In this document: piece by piece, positions 23,511-34,802 of the stretch
How the letters are laid out: each line of letters starts with the position of its first letter
Numbering within the stretch: the first letter of the stretch is position 1
Origin: Neoceratodus forsteri
Lineage: Eukaryota; Chordata; Ceratodontiformes; Ceratodontidae
DNA: 64,000 nucleotides
NCBI GenBank assembly: GCA_016271365.2
Contig: JADMNL010000023.1
Coordinates: 606,146,501-606,210,500 of the forward strand
Direction: 5' to 3'
Translations under genes and position numbers: made by a program
The notes under the pieces: model-generated
Database searches by the model: none
What the model was told of the DNA's origin: nothing
What the model saw: the letters and a program-made list of their open reading frames with translations, nothing else

Positions 23511-23774
23511 GAGGGGTGATGTCTTGGAAATCTTGACTCGCTATGAAGTTTAGACTATTAGTGATTAATTTGCCATTGGATTAGTTCCTAAGAGCCTGTA
23601 GATGATTGGCTAAATTTTGTTACTCTTTTTATTACTATAGTTGTAAAATTTGGTAGTGTTCCTTCCTTTGTACATAATTCTTGGCATGTGTGTGTTTTGG
23701 CACTTACTCCAGACCTGTCTTGAATTTTCTTTCTTTTCACTATTTTGAAAAATAAATAAACCTTCATTTAAAAA
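23511..23774 (+). other. L1 3' untranslated tail
   Basis: Sequence after the CR1 is A/T-rich. It ends in AATAAATAAA (23750-23759), a polyadenylation signal, and TTTAAAAA, directly before the right target-site duplication. Confidence 0.6.
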
Positions 23775-23842
23775 GTTAGAAAACTGGGCAGACTGGATGG
23801 ACCTTGGGTCTTTTTCTGCCATCATTTCCTACATTTCTAAAC
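23775..23842 (+). mobile_element. CR1 3'-terminal fragment, plus strand
   Basis: The sequence GGGCAGACTGGATGGACC near 23786-23803, then TCTTTTTCTGCCATCATTTC and a decayed TACATTTCTA, is the sense version of the CR1 3' end that is seen antisense at 21511 and 26130. It appears to be the pre-existing target into which the L1 inserted. Confidence 0.7.
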
Positions 23843-26129
23843 TCAGACAGGGATTATTATTACATCATATCACAAACTTAAAGTACAGTAGGTACTGAGC
23901 TCCTTCCTATCAGTTACTGAACTAAATTGCAAGGCATTGCACACCTACATTTCCACTGTGAATAGTATGGACTATAGCAGGAGTTTGGTTGGGTAGCAGA
24001 CAACTCACACAATGCCCCTCACAGAGTGCTATTTAAATGAAATTGTATTCATTTTCTGCAAACCATTATAGAATAGAAATGATGGGTGGAATATCATACT
24101 GAAGCTACATTTTGACAGTAAGATGCATTACACCCCTGAGTTGGTTACCACAGTAGGGAGAAGGGTCTAGATATCAACAAATAGACAAATAATGCTTCTT
24201 GCCGCCACGAGCAGAGATGATACATTTTATAAACAACGCTAGGCTCCCATTTTCAGGTTAAGTATCTTTGTAGACCTTTAAAGAAACTCACTTCATGAAA
24301 CATGGCATTTTTATAACAGAACTGTGACTTAAGCAATGTAATTTAAACAGACATCATTATTATTTTGAAACGCTTATTGCATTATACCTTCAGGTATCAT
24401 GAAACCAATTAGAACTTTAGTTTGAGCTCAAAAACCATAGGAACATCTAAATATCTGCCAGAAATTGAACTTGATAAATGAAACAGGTTAAATTTATAGC
24501 TTCAATATATATCAACAGTGGCTTTTCTAAAGCAGAGAATCTACCTCACATACTAATCCCACCAGCTTTGAACAAAGTGAGTATGCCCACTAATAACACA
24601 TTCAAAAGAAATGAACAGATGAGTGCAGTCCCAAAAATGATTATAAGTCTAATTAATTGTTCATGATTCTACTGACATCACTGATTGGCTGCTGCAGCAA
24701 TCTGAAATCTCTTAGAAGTGACCGGCACAGCAGCCGCTCAGCTCTTCCCACTAATTGCTGCCACAGAAAAAACATGCTTGCACCACCCCAAAAATGTAAT
24801 TTAAACACAAATGAAATAAATCATTCTTGTGATAAAATGATATAATCACAATAATGACCTCAGAGCCAGTCATTTATTTCGATTAATTAATAGAAGGTGG
24901 GGGGGTGGCCCAAGGCTGTGCCTGGGCAACCCTTCCTCCTTCAGCTAGTCATGTTAATCTCTAGGAAATAATCAGCTCTTCATCATTATTGCTAAAGAAG
25001 TGGTCATTCCCAAAGGCACATTTGCCTCACTGTTCAAAGTTGTGTTCAATTCACTACCACTGCAGCATAAAGGTGCAAAACAGGTTGCTAAGGAGGGTGG
25101 AGCTGCAGAGGTGCAATCAAGCTACTTCATGCCGGACACCGAATTACCACTGAAACATGTCCATAAAATCAAATGTTTTAGACACAGCTTGCTTTCCAGA
25201 GGTATTAATATTTCAGATCTTAAGTTTCAGGCAACTTCTCCCCCATCCCTCCCTTTTATAAACTGAGACATTACATTACCCTAGGCTTTATCCAAATCAG
25301 AGCCATCTCTACAAACATGTAACTCTCTTTAGCTTGCCTATGAGTTTAGCTGCTTCTTGCCAGGTCAGAAAATTGATAACGCTTTTCTATATGGTATTTT
25401 CAAGCTTTGTTGCACAAGTAAATGTGATGTACCCTGAGCTGTCTAAGTTCAGAGTAAACCCACCAAAGCTGCATCTCCATTAGCAAGTTGCATAACAAAG
25501 TTCAGGAAACAGGTTCATCTGCAAATTCTTGCCACATCAGTTGATGCAATTGCTTAGCTAACTGCAAAATCACATCTCTGTCCAGAACTGAACCTGGGAT
25601 CACTAGAAGGGTTCAAGGGATAGGTTCTCCCATTGTCATATTTCCTCTTCCACCATGATGTGTGATCTTTAGTTTCAGTATCATGAACACCTCCTTGGCT
25701 TGCATAAGATCTGCCAACCAATGTTTTCAGAATGTGTGGGGTGATTCTGGTTCTGTACCCTTCTGTAGCCCAGGATATGGCCATACCATGCTCAGGCAGC
25801 ATTTTGAGATTTCTCAAGCCGCCTTGCAAAGACAGCAAGTTTTTTTGGTGAAGCCTGTCCTCACCATTAATGGCTCTATCCACCGCTTTCACTGCTTCCT
25901 TGAATCTTGTTTGAGCACACTCATTTTGCTGTTTGTTATTTTCTATTTGGGAAGCAAAGCCTTCTACTTGCAATCCAAGCTTTGTGTCTCTTTAATAGTA
26001 TTACATTTGATGGCTGGTTCAGCTCTATGTGGGCAGTTGTGTGTGTACTGCCTTTGCTGGAACCAGGAGCAAACGCCTGAGGTGGGACCCATCTCCTCCA
26101 GCAGCAACCTTACTCCTCCGTGACTATAC
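23843..26129. other. Repeat-poor interval, candidate regulatory DNA
   Basis: No mobile-element similarity seen over 2.3 kb, in contrast to the rest of the window. The stretch 24380-25260 is A/T-rich with clustered homeodomain-type cores (ATTAATT near 24652, CGATTAATTAAT near 24880) and a palindromic CTTTGAACAAAG near 24568, a TCF/SOX-like site. A G-run lies near 24899. A 139-codon open frame lies at 25554-25973 on the minus strand. I cannot show conservation from one sequence. Confidence 0.35.
25554..25973 (-). CDS. Orphan open reading frame, unknown
   Basis: A 139-codon frame on the minus strand, entered from a TTG (no ATG at the given 5' end), with an upstream in-frame stop 18 bases before. 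Residues 5-50 are polar and helix-prone (ENNKQQNE, RFKEAVKAVDRAI). The rest is mixed with no motif that I recognise. The opposite strand is also open for 153 codons (25662-26123), so openness alone is weak evidence. It lies between the repeat-poor interval and the CR1 at 26130. It could be an unfamiliar mobile-element protein, an exon, or chance. Confidence 0.2.
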   Translation of the reverse strand: MQVEGFASQIENNKQQNECAQTRFKEAVKAVDRAINGEDRLHQKNLLSLQGGLRNLKMLPEHGMAISWATEGYRTRITPHILKTLVGRSYASQGGVHDTETKDHTSWWKRKYDNGRTYPLNPSSDPRFSSGQRCDFAVS

Positions 26130-27074
26130 TACATAGAAACATAGACACATAGAATTTGATGGCAGATAAGAATGGCTTGGCCCACCTAGTCTGCCCATTT
26201 CCTTACCTAACAGATAAGCTGCAGATCCTAGTTAACCAACAGCCTACTTCCTCCTACTCCCCACTAGAATTGCCTTATATCCGTCCATGAATTCTTGAAC
26301 TCCCCCACTGTTTTTGACCTCGACGACCTCTCCCAGGAAGGTTGTTCCATGTATCCATTAACCTCTCTGTGAAGAAATACTTCCTCACATTACTTCTGAG
26401 CCCCCTTCAAATTGTGCTTCCTTGTTTTGCACATCTCTTTTCTGAAAGATACTACCCTCTTGGACTTTGTCGATTCCCTTGAGGTATTTGAAAGTTTCTA
26501 TCATGTCCCCCTCTTCCTCCTTTCCTCGAGTCTATACATCTTTAGTTCCTTTAGTCTTTCTTCATATGTCTTCTGATGCAGACCCTGCATCATTTTGGTT
26601 GCCTCCTCTGGACAGCCTCCACCCTGTCTATGTCTTTGTGGAGATGGGGTCTCCAGAACTGCACACAGTACTCCAGATGTGGTCTTACCAACTGTCTGTA
26701 CAGAGGGCCAACAACTTCTTGTTTTCTACTGGTGATGCCTCCCTATGCATCCCACTATCCCCCAGCCCTCCTTACTGCCTTCTCACATTGCTGGCCCACC
26801 TTAGGTCATCTGATATGACTACCCCAGGTCCCTTTCCATTTTTGTTGTTGTCAGTATCTCACCCCTATTGTGTATTCTTCCCTGGGTTTTTGTTTCCCAG
26901 GTGCATTACTTTGCACTTTTTGCATTGAATCTAAGGTGTCATACATTTGACTATTCCTCCAACCTTGCCAAGTCCCTTTCATTCTATCCACCCCACCTTG
27001 AGTATCAACCATGTTGCAGATCTTTCTCATCTGCAAAGAGACATGCTTTCCTTCCAGTCCCTCTGCAATGTCAC

Positions 27075-27546
27075 CTATAAAAACATTAAAAGGACCTGCC
27101 CCAGTACTGAACCCTGTGGTACCCCACTAGTAACCCTCCTTTCTTCACTGTGGATTCCATTCACTATTACCCACTGTGTCCTGTTGTCCAACCAGTGTTT
27201 TATCCTGGCTACCACTCTGGAACCCACTCCCAGGCTGGATAATTTGTTATTAATCTTTGCATGGGACTGTGTCAAATGCCTTGCTAAAGTCTAGGTAGGC
27301 CATGTCCACAGCCCCTCCCTGGTCTACTGCTTTGGTCACCTAGTCAAAGAAATCAATTAGATTTGTCTGACATGACCTTCCCACTGTGAATACATGCTGC
27401 ATTGGGTCCTGTGCCCCACTGGCCTCTAGGTACTCAACAGTTCTTTCCTTCAGAAGTGATTCCATCATTTTCCTACCACTGAGGTCAAACTGACAGGTCT
27501 GCAGTTTCCTGCCTCTGTCTTGCTCCCACTTTGTGTAGGGAATCAC
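27075..27546 (-). pseudogene. CR1 reverse-transcriptase core
   Basis: Two minus-strand frames are joined by decayed sequence. The 5' one (27546-27340) has GRKMMESLLKERTVEYLE and FTVGRSCQTNLIDFFD, RT blocks near the N-terminal side of the palm. The 3' one (27275-27075) has WLDNRTQWVIVNG and RRVTSGVPQGSVLGQVL, the PQGS block B. The expected block A segment (DFSKAFD) and the later YADD/FADD block are not intact in these frames. Together they identify the CR1 clade. Confidence 0.85.
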
Positions 27547-28490
27547 ATCTGCCTCCTCCAGTCCTCAGGTACCACACCATCCTCCCATGATTTATTAAAA
27601 GGGTAGTAAGTGGTGTTACTTAGTTCTTCCTTAGTTCTTTTAGAATTCTGGGTGAATCCCATCAGGCCCCTATTGCTTTATCCACCTTCAGTTTTAAGAG
27701 TTCTTTCAGAACCCTTTCTTCTGTGAAAGTACTAATATCAACCCCTATCCAAAGTGCTTCTATTGACTGGATTAGGCATTTCTTGCTTTTCCATTGTGAA
27801 TACTAAGCAGAAGAATTCGTTCAGTATCCCTGCTTTTTCACTGTCGCTGTCTGCCCAACCACCTTCCTCTTGCTCAGCCTCCATTATCCCTGCCTTTGTC
27901 TCTTTTGCTCCTAATGTACCTATAAAATGTTTTATCCCCTTCTTAACCGAGTTGGCTATCTTTCCTCAGTTTGGGCTTTGCTATTCTGACTGCCTTACCC
28001 GCTTCCTTCTGTTTTAACTGGTACAGTTCTCTGTCTTGCTCCTTCTGTGTTTCCTTATACTTCCTGAATGCTATCTTTTCTCCCATACCTTCTCTGCCAC
28101 TTCTTTTAAGAACCATAGTGGTTTTTCTTTCATTTTGATTTGTTTATTTGTTTCACACAAAGGCTTGTTGCCTTGTAATGGCGGGTTTGATGTTTTCCCA
28201 TTGTTGCTCCACCCCACCTTCTTGTCTGTTTGCTAGTGCTTTTCTGAGGCACTCTCCCATTTTGACAAAATCAGCCCTCCTGAAGTCCAGTACTGTCATT
28301 TTGTGTGGCTTGACTCTACAGCTAAGTTTATCTTGAACCACACTGTTTGGTGGTTGCTTGTTCCCAGATGGCTACCCACTTCAAGATCAGAGATCCTCTC
28401 TCCGTCCCCATTTGGCAGTATCAGGTCTAAGATTGTTTCTCTCCGAGAGGGTTCCAAAACTAGCTGTCTGAGGCATGCCCCTGTAGGGCA

Positions 28491-28703
28491 TCAAGAATGG
28501 CTCCTGATCTTGGATGTGGCTGCAGCAAAGGTGCTCCAGTCAACATCTGACACATTCAGGTCCCCATCAGCAATATCTCCTCTTTCTCTGCCATCCCAAG
28601 GTTGCCTTCTATCATTTCCTTGTCCATTTCCTCCTCTGTGACAGGGGTCTGTATACAACCCTGTGCAGATTGTGGAGCATTTCCAGTCTCCAGGGTGACC
28701 CAC
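28491..28703 (-). pseudogene. CR1 APE-type endonuclease fragment
   Basis: The minus-strand frame has DGDLNVSDVDWSTFAAATS. This corresponds to the GDFN block of APE-type endonucleases and keeps the Asp and Asn of that motif. The preceding frame carries TGLYTDPCHRGGN, a CR1 segment on the N-terminal side of the block. It is a piece of the element at 26130-30040. Confidence 0.7.
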
Positions 28704-29159
28704 AGTGCTTCCTCCTCCCTGCTTACCTCTTTAGCTCTGTTGCTTTGATCCTTCAATTACATAGAGAACTACTCCTCCTCCTCCTCTTCCTCCCAGTCCC
28801 TCCTGTAGATTGTGTACCTGGTATGTTGACATCCCAGTCATGGTTCTCTGTGTACCATGTTTCTGTGACTGCCACAATATCCAGACATCCCTCTTCCATC
28901 AAAGCCACCATTTCAGGAAGCTTTTACCTAGACTACGGCATTGGTACACATTACCTTCCATTTTTATGGCTTTATTTCTTTTGCCCTATCCTTGTCCCTG
29001 CTGCCTTTGTCTTTTTCTCCATTTACCCATGCCCTTCTCCCTATCGACTGCTCTATCTTGGCGTTTGCTCACTAATTACCCTGATTTTTTTTGGGGGGCT
29101 AGATTTCCTCTCCTCTTCAGTGCCTCCTTGGCTAGTTTAAATGCTTGCCATTGAAGCAT

Positions 29160-30024
29160 TTAAACCTATCACCTAGATCCTGGTTCCCTCCAGGATAGAT
29201 GCAGATCATCGTGCCTGTATAGGCCTGCATTCCTCCAGGTGGAGCTCCAGTCCCCAATGAAGCCAAACCCTGAGCTCTGCACCAGCTTTCAACCAGTCAT
29301 TGAATCCCATGGTGTGGAGTGCCCTAGCCTCATCCATGCCATAGACAGGTAGCACTCTGAGAAAGTTACCGTGTGCTGCTTGTCTAAGGCCCTCCCAACT
29401 CCACAAACTCCTGTTGCACTGCTCTGATCCCATTCTCAGCCAGGTCATTTGTCCCTAGGTGGATAATCACATCCAGCTCCCTCCCCTTGCCTCTGCTCCC
29501 AAGATCCTGAGGATTCATTTCCTGTCCCTCTAAGCCTTGGTGCCGGACAGGTACCACTTCCTTTCCCTCCCTCCCCAGTTCTACCCCCAACAATTGGGTC
29601 CCCCACCAGGAGTTGTTTCCTTCCCTGTGGGGTCCTGGGCCACCTTCTTGGGGGTCTCCATTGTGGAGGTTCTCAGCATCCTCCTTGGTCTCCATTGCAG
29701 GTTCCTTCATAGAGGAACCATGCTTTGCCAGAGTGGTGAATGGATTGTGAGAGGTACAACCAGAGGAATGCACCTCTGTTCCACCACCCTCACCCTCCCT
29801 GAGCCCACCGTGGTCCAACCACTCCTCTTCTTGGCAACCTCTGAGGTAGTGATGGTGACCTGGGTGGTCTCGGTGGGGAGTAGGTTTCCGAATCCTGCCA
29901 GGTCAGCATGGAGACGAACAACCTCCCTCCCAGACAAGAGAGGTGCTTGCAACAGGGCGGGGCAACGCAGTCTCCAGAATGTCTCCCTGAAGACTGCTGC
30001 TTCACAGCCAGTGCGTTGCACCAC
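29160..30024 (-). pseudogene. CR1 ORF1 remnant with SGNH-esterase motif
   Basis: Minus-strand frames at 29384-29818 and 29707-30024 carry LDVIIHLGTNDLAENGI (esterase HxGTND block) and, upstream, KRSGWTTVGSGRVRVVEQR. The latter aligns with EGWLDYGGLKRVKVVSQR of the copy at 45541-45897. ORF1 of CR1 elements has such an esterase of unclear role in retrotransposition. The catalytic Ser block GDS is not visible in the surviving frames. The plus-strand frame at 29537-30259 is a shadow. Confidence 0.7.
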
Positions 30025-30040
30025 TCTACATGTCTGTGTC

Positions 30041-31937
30041 CCTTCCAGTTACAGATGCTTTTTGTTTTTTGTTCTTGTATTAGTGTGTACAAGCTTGGAG
30101 TGTCTCTACCCCTATTCAGTGTGCTGTGACTTTAAGAATGAACAGATGCATGTTGTTAGCAGTTTTGGGGAAGTGATGTCAGAGACCCTGTTTATTATCA
30201 GCTCAAAGTTCTGCAAACAATATACTGACCTGTTTACGGGTTGTAGCCAGGAATTTTAAACTTGTACTCAAGAGTTGGGACTGTTGCCCCTCACATAAAC
30301 ACAAACCAAAAGATTTGCTGCCCCACCACACAAGCATTGCCTACCCCTATTTCAGTCAACAATATGTAGTAAACCAATGATCCTAATAGGCTCACACATT
30401 TTATTTTATCTAACACACAACACTACCAATCAGCCAGAGGTTGGCTGGATATTAGTTACAATGTTTTAGGTCCAAAGAAACAAACCACATGGGGTCTGAC
30501 TTATGGCATATAGCCCACCACCAAACCTCCTCCTCACAGTGATCACCACAGGTTCACTTGAATACTTGCAAGCTGCTGTGTAATCCTAGGCACAAGAATG
30601 GAAAATGCACCAGAATTATTTTACTGCTCAGTTTAGTGCCCTGGCCTGAGGCTCATGTTGCCCTGGATTTTTCAGATTTTGCTGTACTCAACAAATTACA
30701 CTGAGTATGTCTGCTGATGCCTGTGGTCCTGTTCAGCATAATGCAATATTTCAATATTTGTTGGTTTGCTACTGATTCTGTTTTATTTTTTTTTTTGCAA
30801 GTTTTAACTGAGTTTCAATTACAGGAAGTCGAGGCCTGTAAAAGTACTGCTCCTGGCTCAGCAGCTATCCATGCCCCCAAGCCTGGGTGTGATTTTAAAG
30901 TGCATATCCCAAGTGTCCTCCAGATGCTGGTTTCTTTGTCCACAATCTTCGTCTCCCGCTCCAGTGGCACATCTCTTTCTTTACAGGCATCCTACTTATC
31001 ATACATCAAGCCTGCAACTTAATTGCGCTATTCCTCTAGGGGTGACACCTCTTCATGAGTGCTCTTATACCTCTCACAGTAGCTCCCAGAAGAGTGGTGG
31101 CCCCTGTAATGGGGACGGAGAGTGTAAACAGTCAAACCTACACTGCATAAGCATCCTAACTTCTTAAAGTTCAAGCTAAAACATCCAACAGTATGTGGCA
31201 TCTTGTACAAATCAGCTTACAGTGTCACACTTTCTTTGTCACGAAATACTCAGTTTACATTTTAGAACCATGCCATACCTAACTGCCCACTGGGTCAGTG
31301 AATGTTACTTATTAGTCCCATTTACACGGGCCATTTCTATACCAGTATAGCTGGTGTGGAGAGCCATCAATGTATATTTCTGAGTGTAACCTGTACAGGC
31401 ATCAAACTGGTGTGACTTTTGCTCCTCTCCCACAGAGGAGATGAACTGCTGCAGATGTTTTCAAGTACAGTGTAAACAGTGGCCATGTTATCCACATTAC
31501 TGCCTGAAGGTAATTTAGCACCACAGGGTACCAGGGCACTCCTTGAAGAACAGGTCCCACAATTCAGTTCACAAGACATCAATGTGACTCCAGAGTGGAA
31601 GGCACCACAGGCTTCAAAATTACCAGGTGCAGACTGACACCAGTGTGAGCAACACTGGTGTGTAGCTGCTTGGTCAGTGTAAACGGGCTATTGTGTAACC
31701 CACACAGTTCAAGGGCCAGTGTATGTCACAGTGACAAATATGTACCCGTATCCTTCTGTTCAGTTTTACTCCATTTTAGATTTACCTTTTCTCTTGTCTT
31801 GTGAGATACCAATTTCCCTATCTTGGGTCTGCTTTAGGTTTTATAAAATGTGAAACAATTAAAGGAATACATTTTAAAATATGGCTGTCTTCAGGATTTC
31901 ATCAGTATTCTCAAATGTTATGGAATGATGGGCTGTA
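30041..31937. other. Unassigned intergenic stretch
   Basis: No gene or mobile-element protein recognised. A T-tract lies at 30785-30796. Short near-repeats (ACGGGCCATT near 31326 and ACGGGCTATT near 31683) are direct, not inverted, so they do not define a transposon end. Confidence 0.45.
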
Positions 31938-32098
31938 TTCATAGATTTATATAGAAATTGCCAGCAGATAAGGACCACTTGATCCACCTAGTCTGCACAA
32001 ATTCACTACCTACTGTAATACCACAGACCCTACTTGATCTCCGGCTTTACCAACACCCCCATTCTGGGCTAATAAAATTCCCTTATATGAGGCATAGC

Positions 32099-32262
32099 TT
32101 AGTGGTTAAGGGCACTGAGCTGCAAACCTGAGACCTGGGTTTGAGTCCCATCAGCTCCAACTTGCATACTGTGTGTCCCTGAGCAAGTCATTTGTCTTCC
32201 TTGTGCTCCCAAGTCACACCTGTAAACAAGTTCCTGCTTACTGTGCCTTTCCTGGTTAAACA
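32099..32262 (+). mobile_element. MIR-like tRNA-derived SINE, nested in CR1
   Basis: The A box TAGCTTAGTGG (near 32104) and B box GGTTTGAGTCCC (near 32140) are followed by TGTGTGTCCCTGAGCAAGTCA, the core shared by MIR-type SINEs. A second copy lies at 58577-58763. AAATTCCCTT on the left and AATTTCCTTT on the right may be the target duplication. It ends at a CCTGGTTAAA tail. Confidence 0.8.
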
Positions 32263-34463
32263 ATTTCCTTTCCTTTTGTACCCATCCAATACATTCTTGA
32301 AGCCTGTTACAGTTTTTGCTTTAACTACCTTTTCTAGGAGGCTGTTCCAGACATCCACCACTCTTTCTGTGAAGAAGTTCTTCTAACACTTTCCTGAAGC
32401 TACCCCTCCAGCTTCATAGCATGCCCCTTGTTCTTTAGATCCTTTGTTTCTGAAAATGCTTTCCTTCTGCCCTATTTATACCCTTGAGGTACGTGAAAGT
32501 CTCTATCATATCCCTCTCCTTTTTTCCTCTAGGATATTCATATTGAGGTCCTTTAGCCTCTCCTCATAGGGTTTTGATACAGGTCCAGCACCATTTTAAT
32601 TTCTGTCCTCTGGACCACCGGTATCCTGTCTATGTTCTTTCAGAGATGTGGTCTCCAGAACTGAACACAGTGCTTCATTTGAGGTCTCACCAATGTTTAA
32701 TACAGTGACATAACTATCTCCTCTTCTGACTGGTAATACCCTCCTTATGTACCCTAGCATCCCACTAGCCTTCCCCACTGCCTTGTCACACTGCTTGGCC
32801 ACCTTTAGGTAATCAGAAATGAGTACTCCTAAGTCCTTTCCTGCTTGGTGGTCATCACTACCACTACCCCCAAGCTGTACTCTGCTCCTGGGTTTTTGTT
32901 CCTGACAAGACTTTACATTTCTTCACATTGAATCTCAGCTACCACACTTTTGACTACTCCACAAGCTTTCTTAAATCACTATTCATTCATTCCACCCCCA
33001 CCTTCAGAGTGTCTGCCCTATTGCAGATCTTTGTGTCATCTGCGAAAAGGCATACCATCCCTTCTAGCCCCTCTGCAATGTCACTTGTAAGACATTAAAG
33101 AGGACCAGACCCAGTACCGATCCTTATGACACCTCACTGGTCACTCTCCCTTTCTCAGAGTAAAATCCATTTACCACCACTCTCTGTCTTCAACCCCCAG
33201 CCAATGCCTTACCAAGTTTACCATCTTTGGACCCACTCCCCAGACTGTTTAGCTTATTTACTAGTCTCCTATGTGGAATGATGTCAATGGCCTTACTGAA
33301 ATCCATGTAGGCCACATCCATGGTTCAACCCTGCTCTACCTCCTGGTCACCCAGTCAAATAAATCTATTGGATTTGACTGACAAGACCTCCTGTTGTGAA
33401 TCCATGTTGCCCTGGATCTTGTTGGCCCCTGGTTTCAAGATAATCCACAATCCTTTTCTTCAGCAGTGATTCCATTAATTTCCCCACCAACAAAGTCAGA
33501 CTCACTGGCCTGTAATTTCCAGCCTTTTCCCTGCTACCACTTTTGTGAAGTGGACTACATCAGCCCTCCAGTCCTCTGGAACCACTCCTATTCCAGTGAA
33601 TGGTTGAACAGGACAGTCAGAGGTGTAGCTAACACCCCTGAGCTCTTTCAATATCCTGGGATGTATCCTTCTTGCACACTGTCCTGTTCACCTTTAGTTT
33701 TGCAAGTTCCTTCATGACTCTCTCCTCTGTAAATGGACTTGTCTCCACTTTCTTCCCTCGATGCTCCTGCTTCAATCCTTGTTCCTCACCTTCTTCTTCC
33801 ACTGTGAACACTGAGCAAAAGTATTTGTTCATGATGTCCACTTTTTCTTGGTTGCCTTCCACAGGTCCCCCCCAATCTTAATGTCTCCTCTGGTCATTCT
33901 CTTTTCACATACATACCTAAAACAATGTCTCGCTTTTTTACTGTCTGGGCTATTTTCTGCTGTTTGTACCTTTGGGCATGTGACTGTTTTCCCCTGCCTC
34001 CTCTGCTTCTCCTGATATATCTCCCTGTCCTCCTCCTTCTATGACTCCTTATATCTCCTGAATGCTCACTTTTTGCCATAACCTTTCTAGCCTCCTCTTT
34101 CAGAACCATAGTGGCCTCTTTTCTTTACTTTTGCTAACTTACCTGTTGCAGAGGTTTGTTGCCCTCACTGTGGCCCCTTTATTTTTGCTCACTGTTCCTC
34201 CACTCCACCCAAATCCACCCCTGGTATCTCTAAGGCATTCCCCATCTTGTAAAGTCAGCTTTAATGAAGTCTCGGACCCTTGCCTTTGTGCTAGTTGATT
34301 GTCCCACATTTGTTATATTGAACCACACTGTATGGTGATCATTGGTCCCCAGGTGACTACCTACCATGATGTCTGCAGTACTGTCCCCTTGGGGAGTACA
34401 AGGTCAAATATTGCTCACTCATTAGTAGGTTCTCCTACTAGTTGTTCGAGGAATGAACATTGC

Positions 34464-34477
34464 AGGGATTGCAGTAT
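34464..34477. repeat. Exact 14-bp duplication, left copy
   Basis: AGGGATTGCAGTAT occurs here and again at 34803-34816 without mismatch, bracketing the foldback insertion in CR1. Confidence 0.85.
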
Positions 34478-34802
34478 TTTCCAAAGGTTGCACTCTCCAA
34501 AGAAAGGATGGAATGCACACAAGCACATAACCACAAATTATTAAATTAATTTTCACCACTTTTGGAAGCCCTAGCACCTCGCAAAGTGCCTTTAAGGGGC
34601 GTCCCTGAAGGAACTTTGCCGAGGTGCTAGGGCTTCCACAAGCGGTGAAAATAAATTCAACAATTTGTTGTTATGTGCTATGTGCATTCTGGCCCTTTTC
34701 GTTGAGAGCACAACCTTTGGAAAATGCTTAGGTGTGTTTTAGGTTGTCTACCTTGGTTGAAAACCCTCCGTGTGTGAGCACAGTAATTTTGCAGTTTGGA
34801 AT
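34478..34802. mobile_element. Foldback (snapback) insertion in CR1
   Basis: The first ~246 bases form a nearly perfect palindrome. The left arm begins TTTCCAAAGGTTG at 34478 and the right arm ends CAACCTTTGGAAAA at 34724, with a turn of about three bases near 34600. The arms share blocks such as GGAAGCCCTAGCACCTCG and AATGCACA. About 78 unpaired bases follow before the right duplication. No protein is encoded. The exact 14-bp duplication is longer than most DNA-transposon duplications, and there is no poly-A tail. The class is unclear. Confidence 0.75.

Larger units (their letters stand above)
12682..23774 (+). mobile_element. L1 LINE, near full length, interrupted by three insertions
   Basis: The element begins with an AAGATGGAGGAG-like start near 12695 and continues through ORF1 remnants (12785-13480) and ORF2 (17286 to about 21505). 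It ends in a short 3' tail (23511-23774) with AATAAATAAA at 23750-23759 and an A-rich end. It is split by an antisense L2-like LINE (about 13490-15905), a SINE (17386-17894) and an antisense CR1 (21511-23510). Removing these leaves about 6.2 kb, the usual length of a full L1. Imperfect 13/14-bp duplications flank the whole unit. All frames carry multiple shifts and stops, so it is long dead. Confidence 0.8.
26130..30040 (-). mobile_element. CR1 LINE, nearly full length, antisense
   Basis: The 3' end at 26130 carries ACATAGAAACATAGACACATAG. Reading right to left on the minus strand are ORF1 (about 30020-29150), the endonuclease and the reverse transcriptase. RT pieces include GKMMESLLKERTVEYLEASGAQ-like text at 27340-27546 and RRVTSGVPQGSVLG at 27075-27275. 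The endonuclease has GDLNVSDVDWSTF near 28510-28580. ORF1 has an esterase block IIHLGTNDLAENG near 29420-29470. At ~3.9 kb it lacks little of a full CR1. Frameshifts are scattered along it. The 5' limit is approximate. Confidence 0.85.

Noticed and set aside
28514..29140. 208-codon plus-strand frame
   Set aside because: Antisense to the CR1 endonuclease and ORF1 region; low-complexity Leu/Ser/Phe text typical of the complement of a coding strand.
29537..30259. 240-codon plus-strand frame, the longest in the window
   Set aside because: Lies antisense to CR1 ORF1, whose own strand carries the esterase motif.
31326..31693. Apparent terminal repeats ACGGGC(C/T)ATT
   Set aside because: They are direct rather than inverted, and too short for an LTR.
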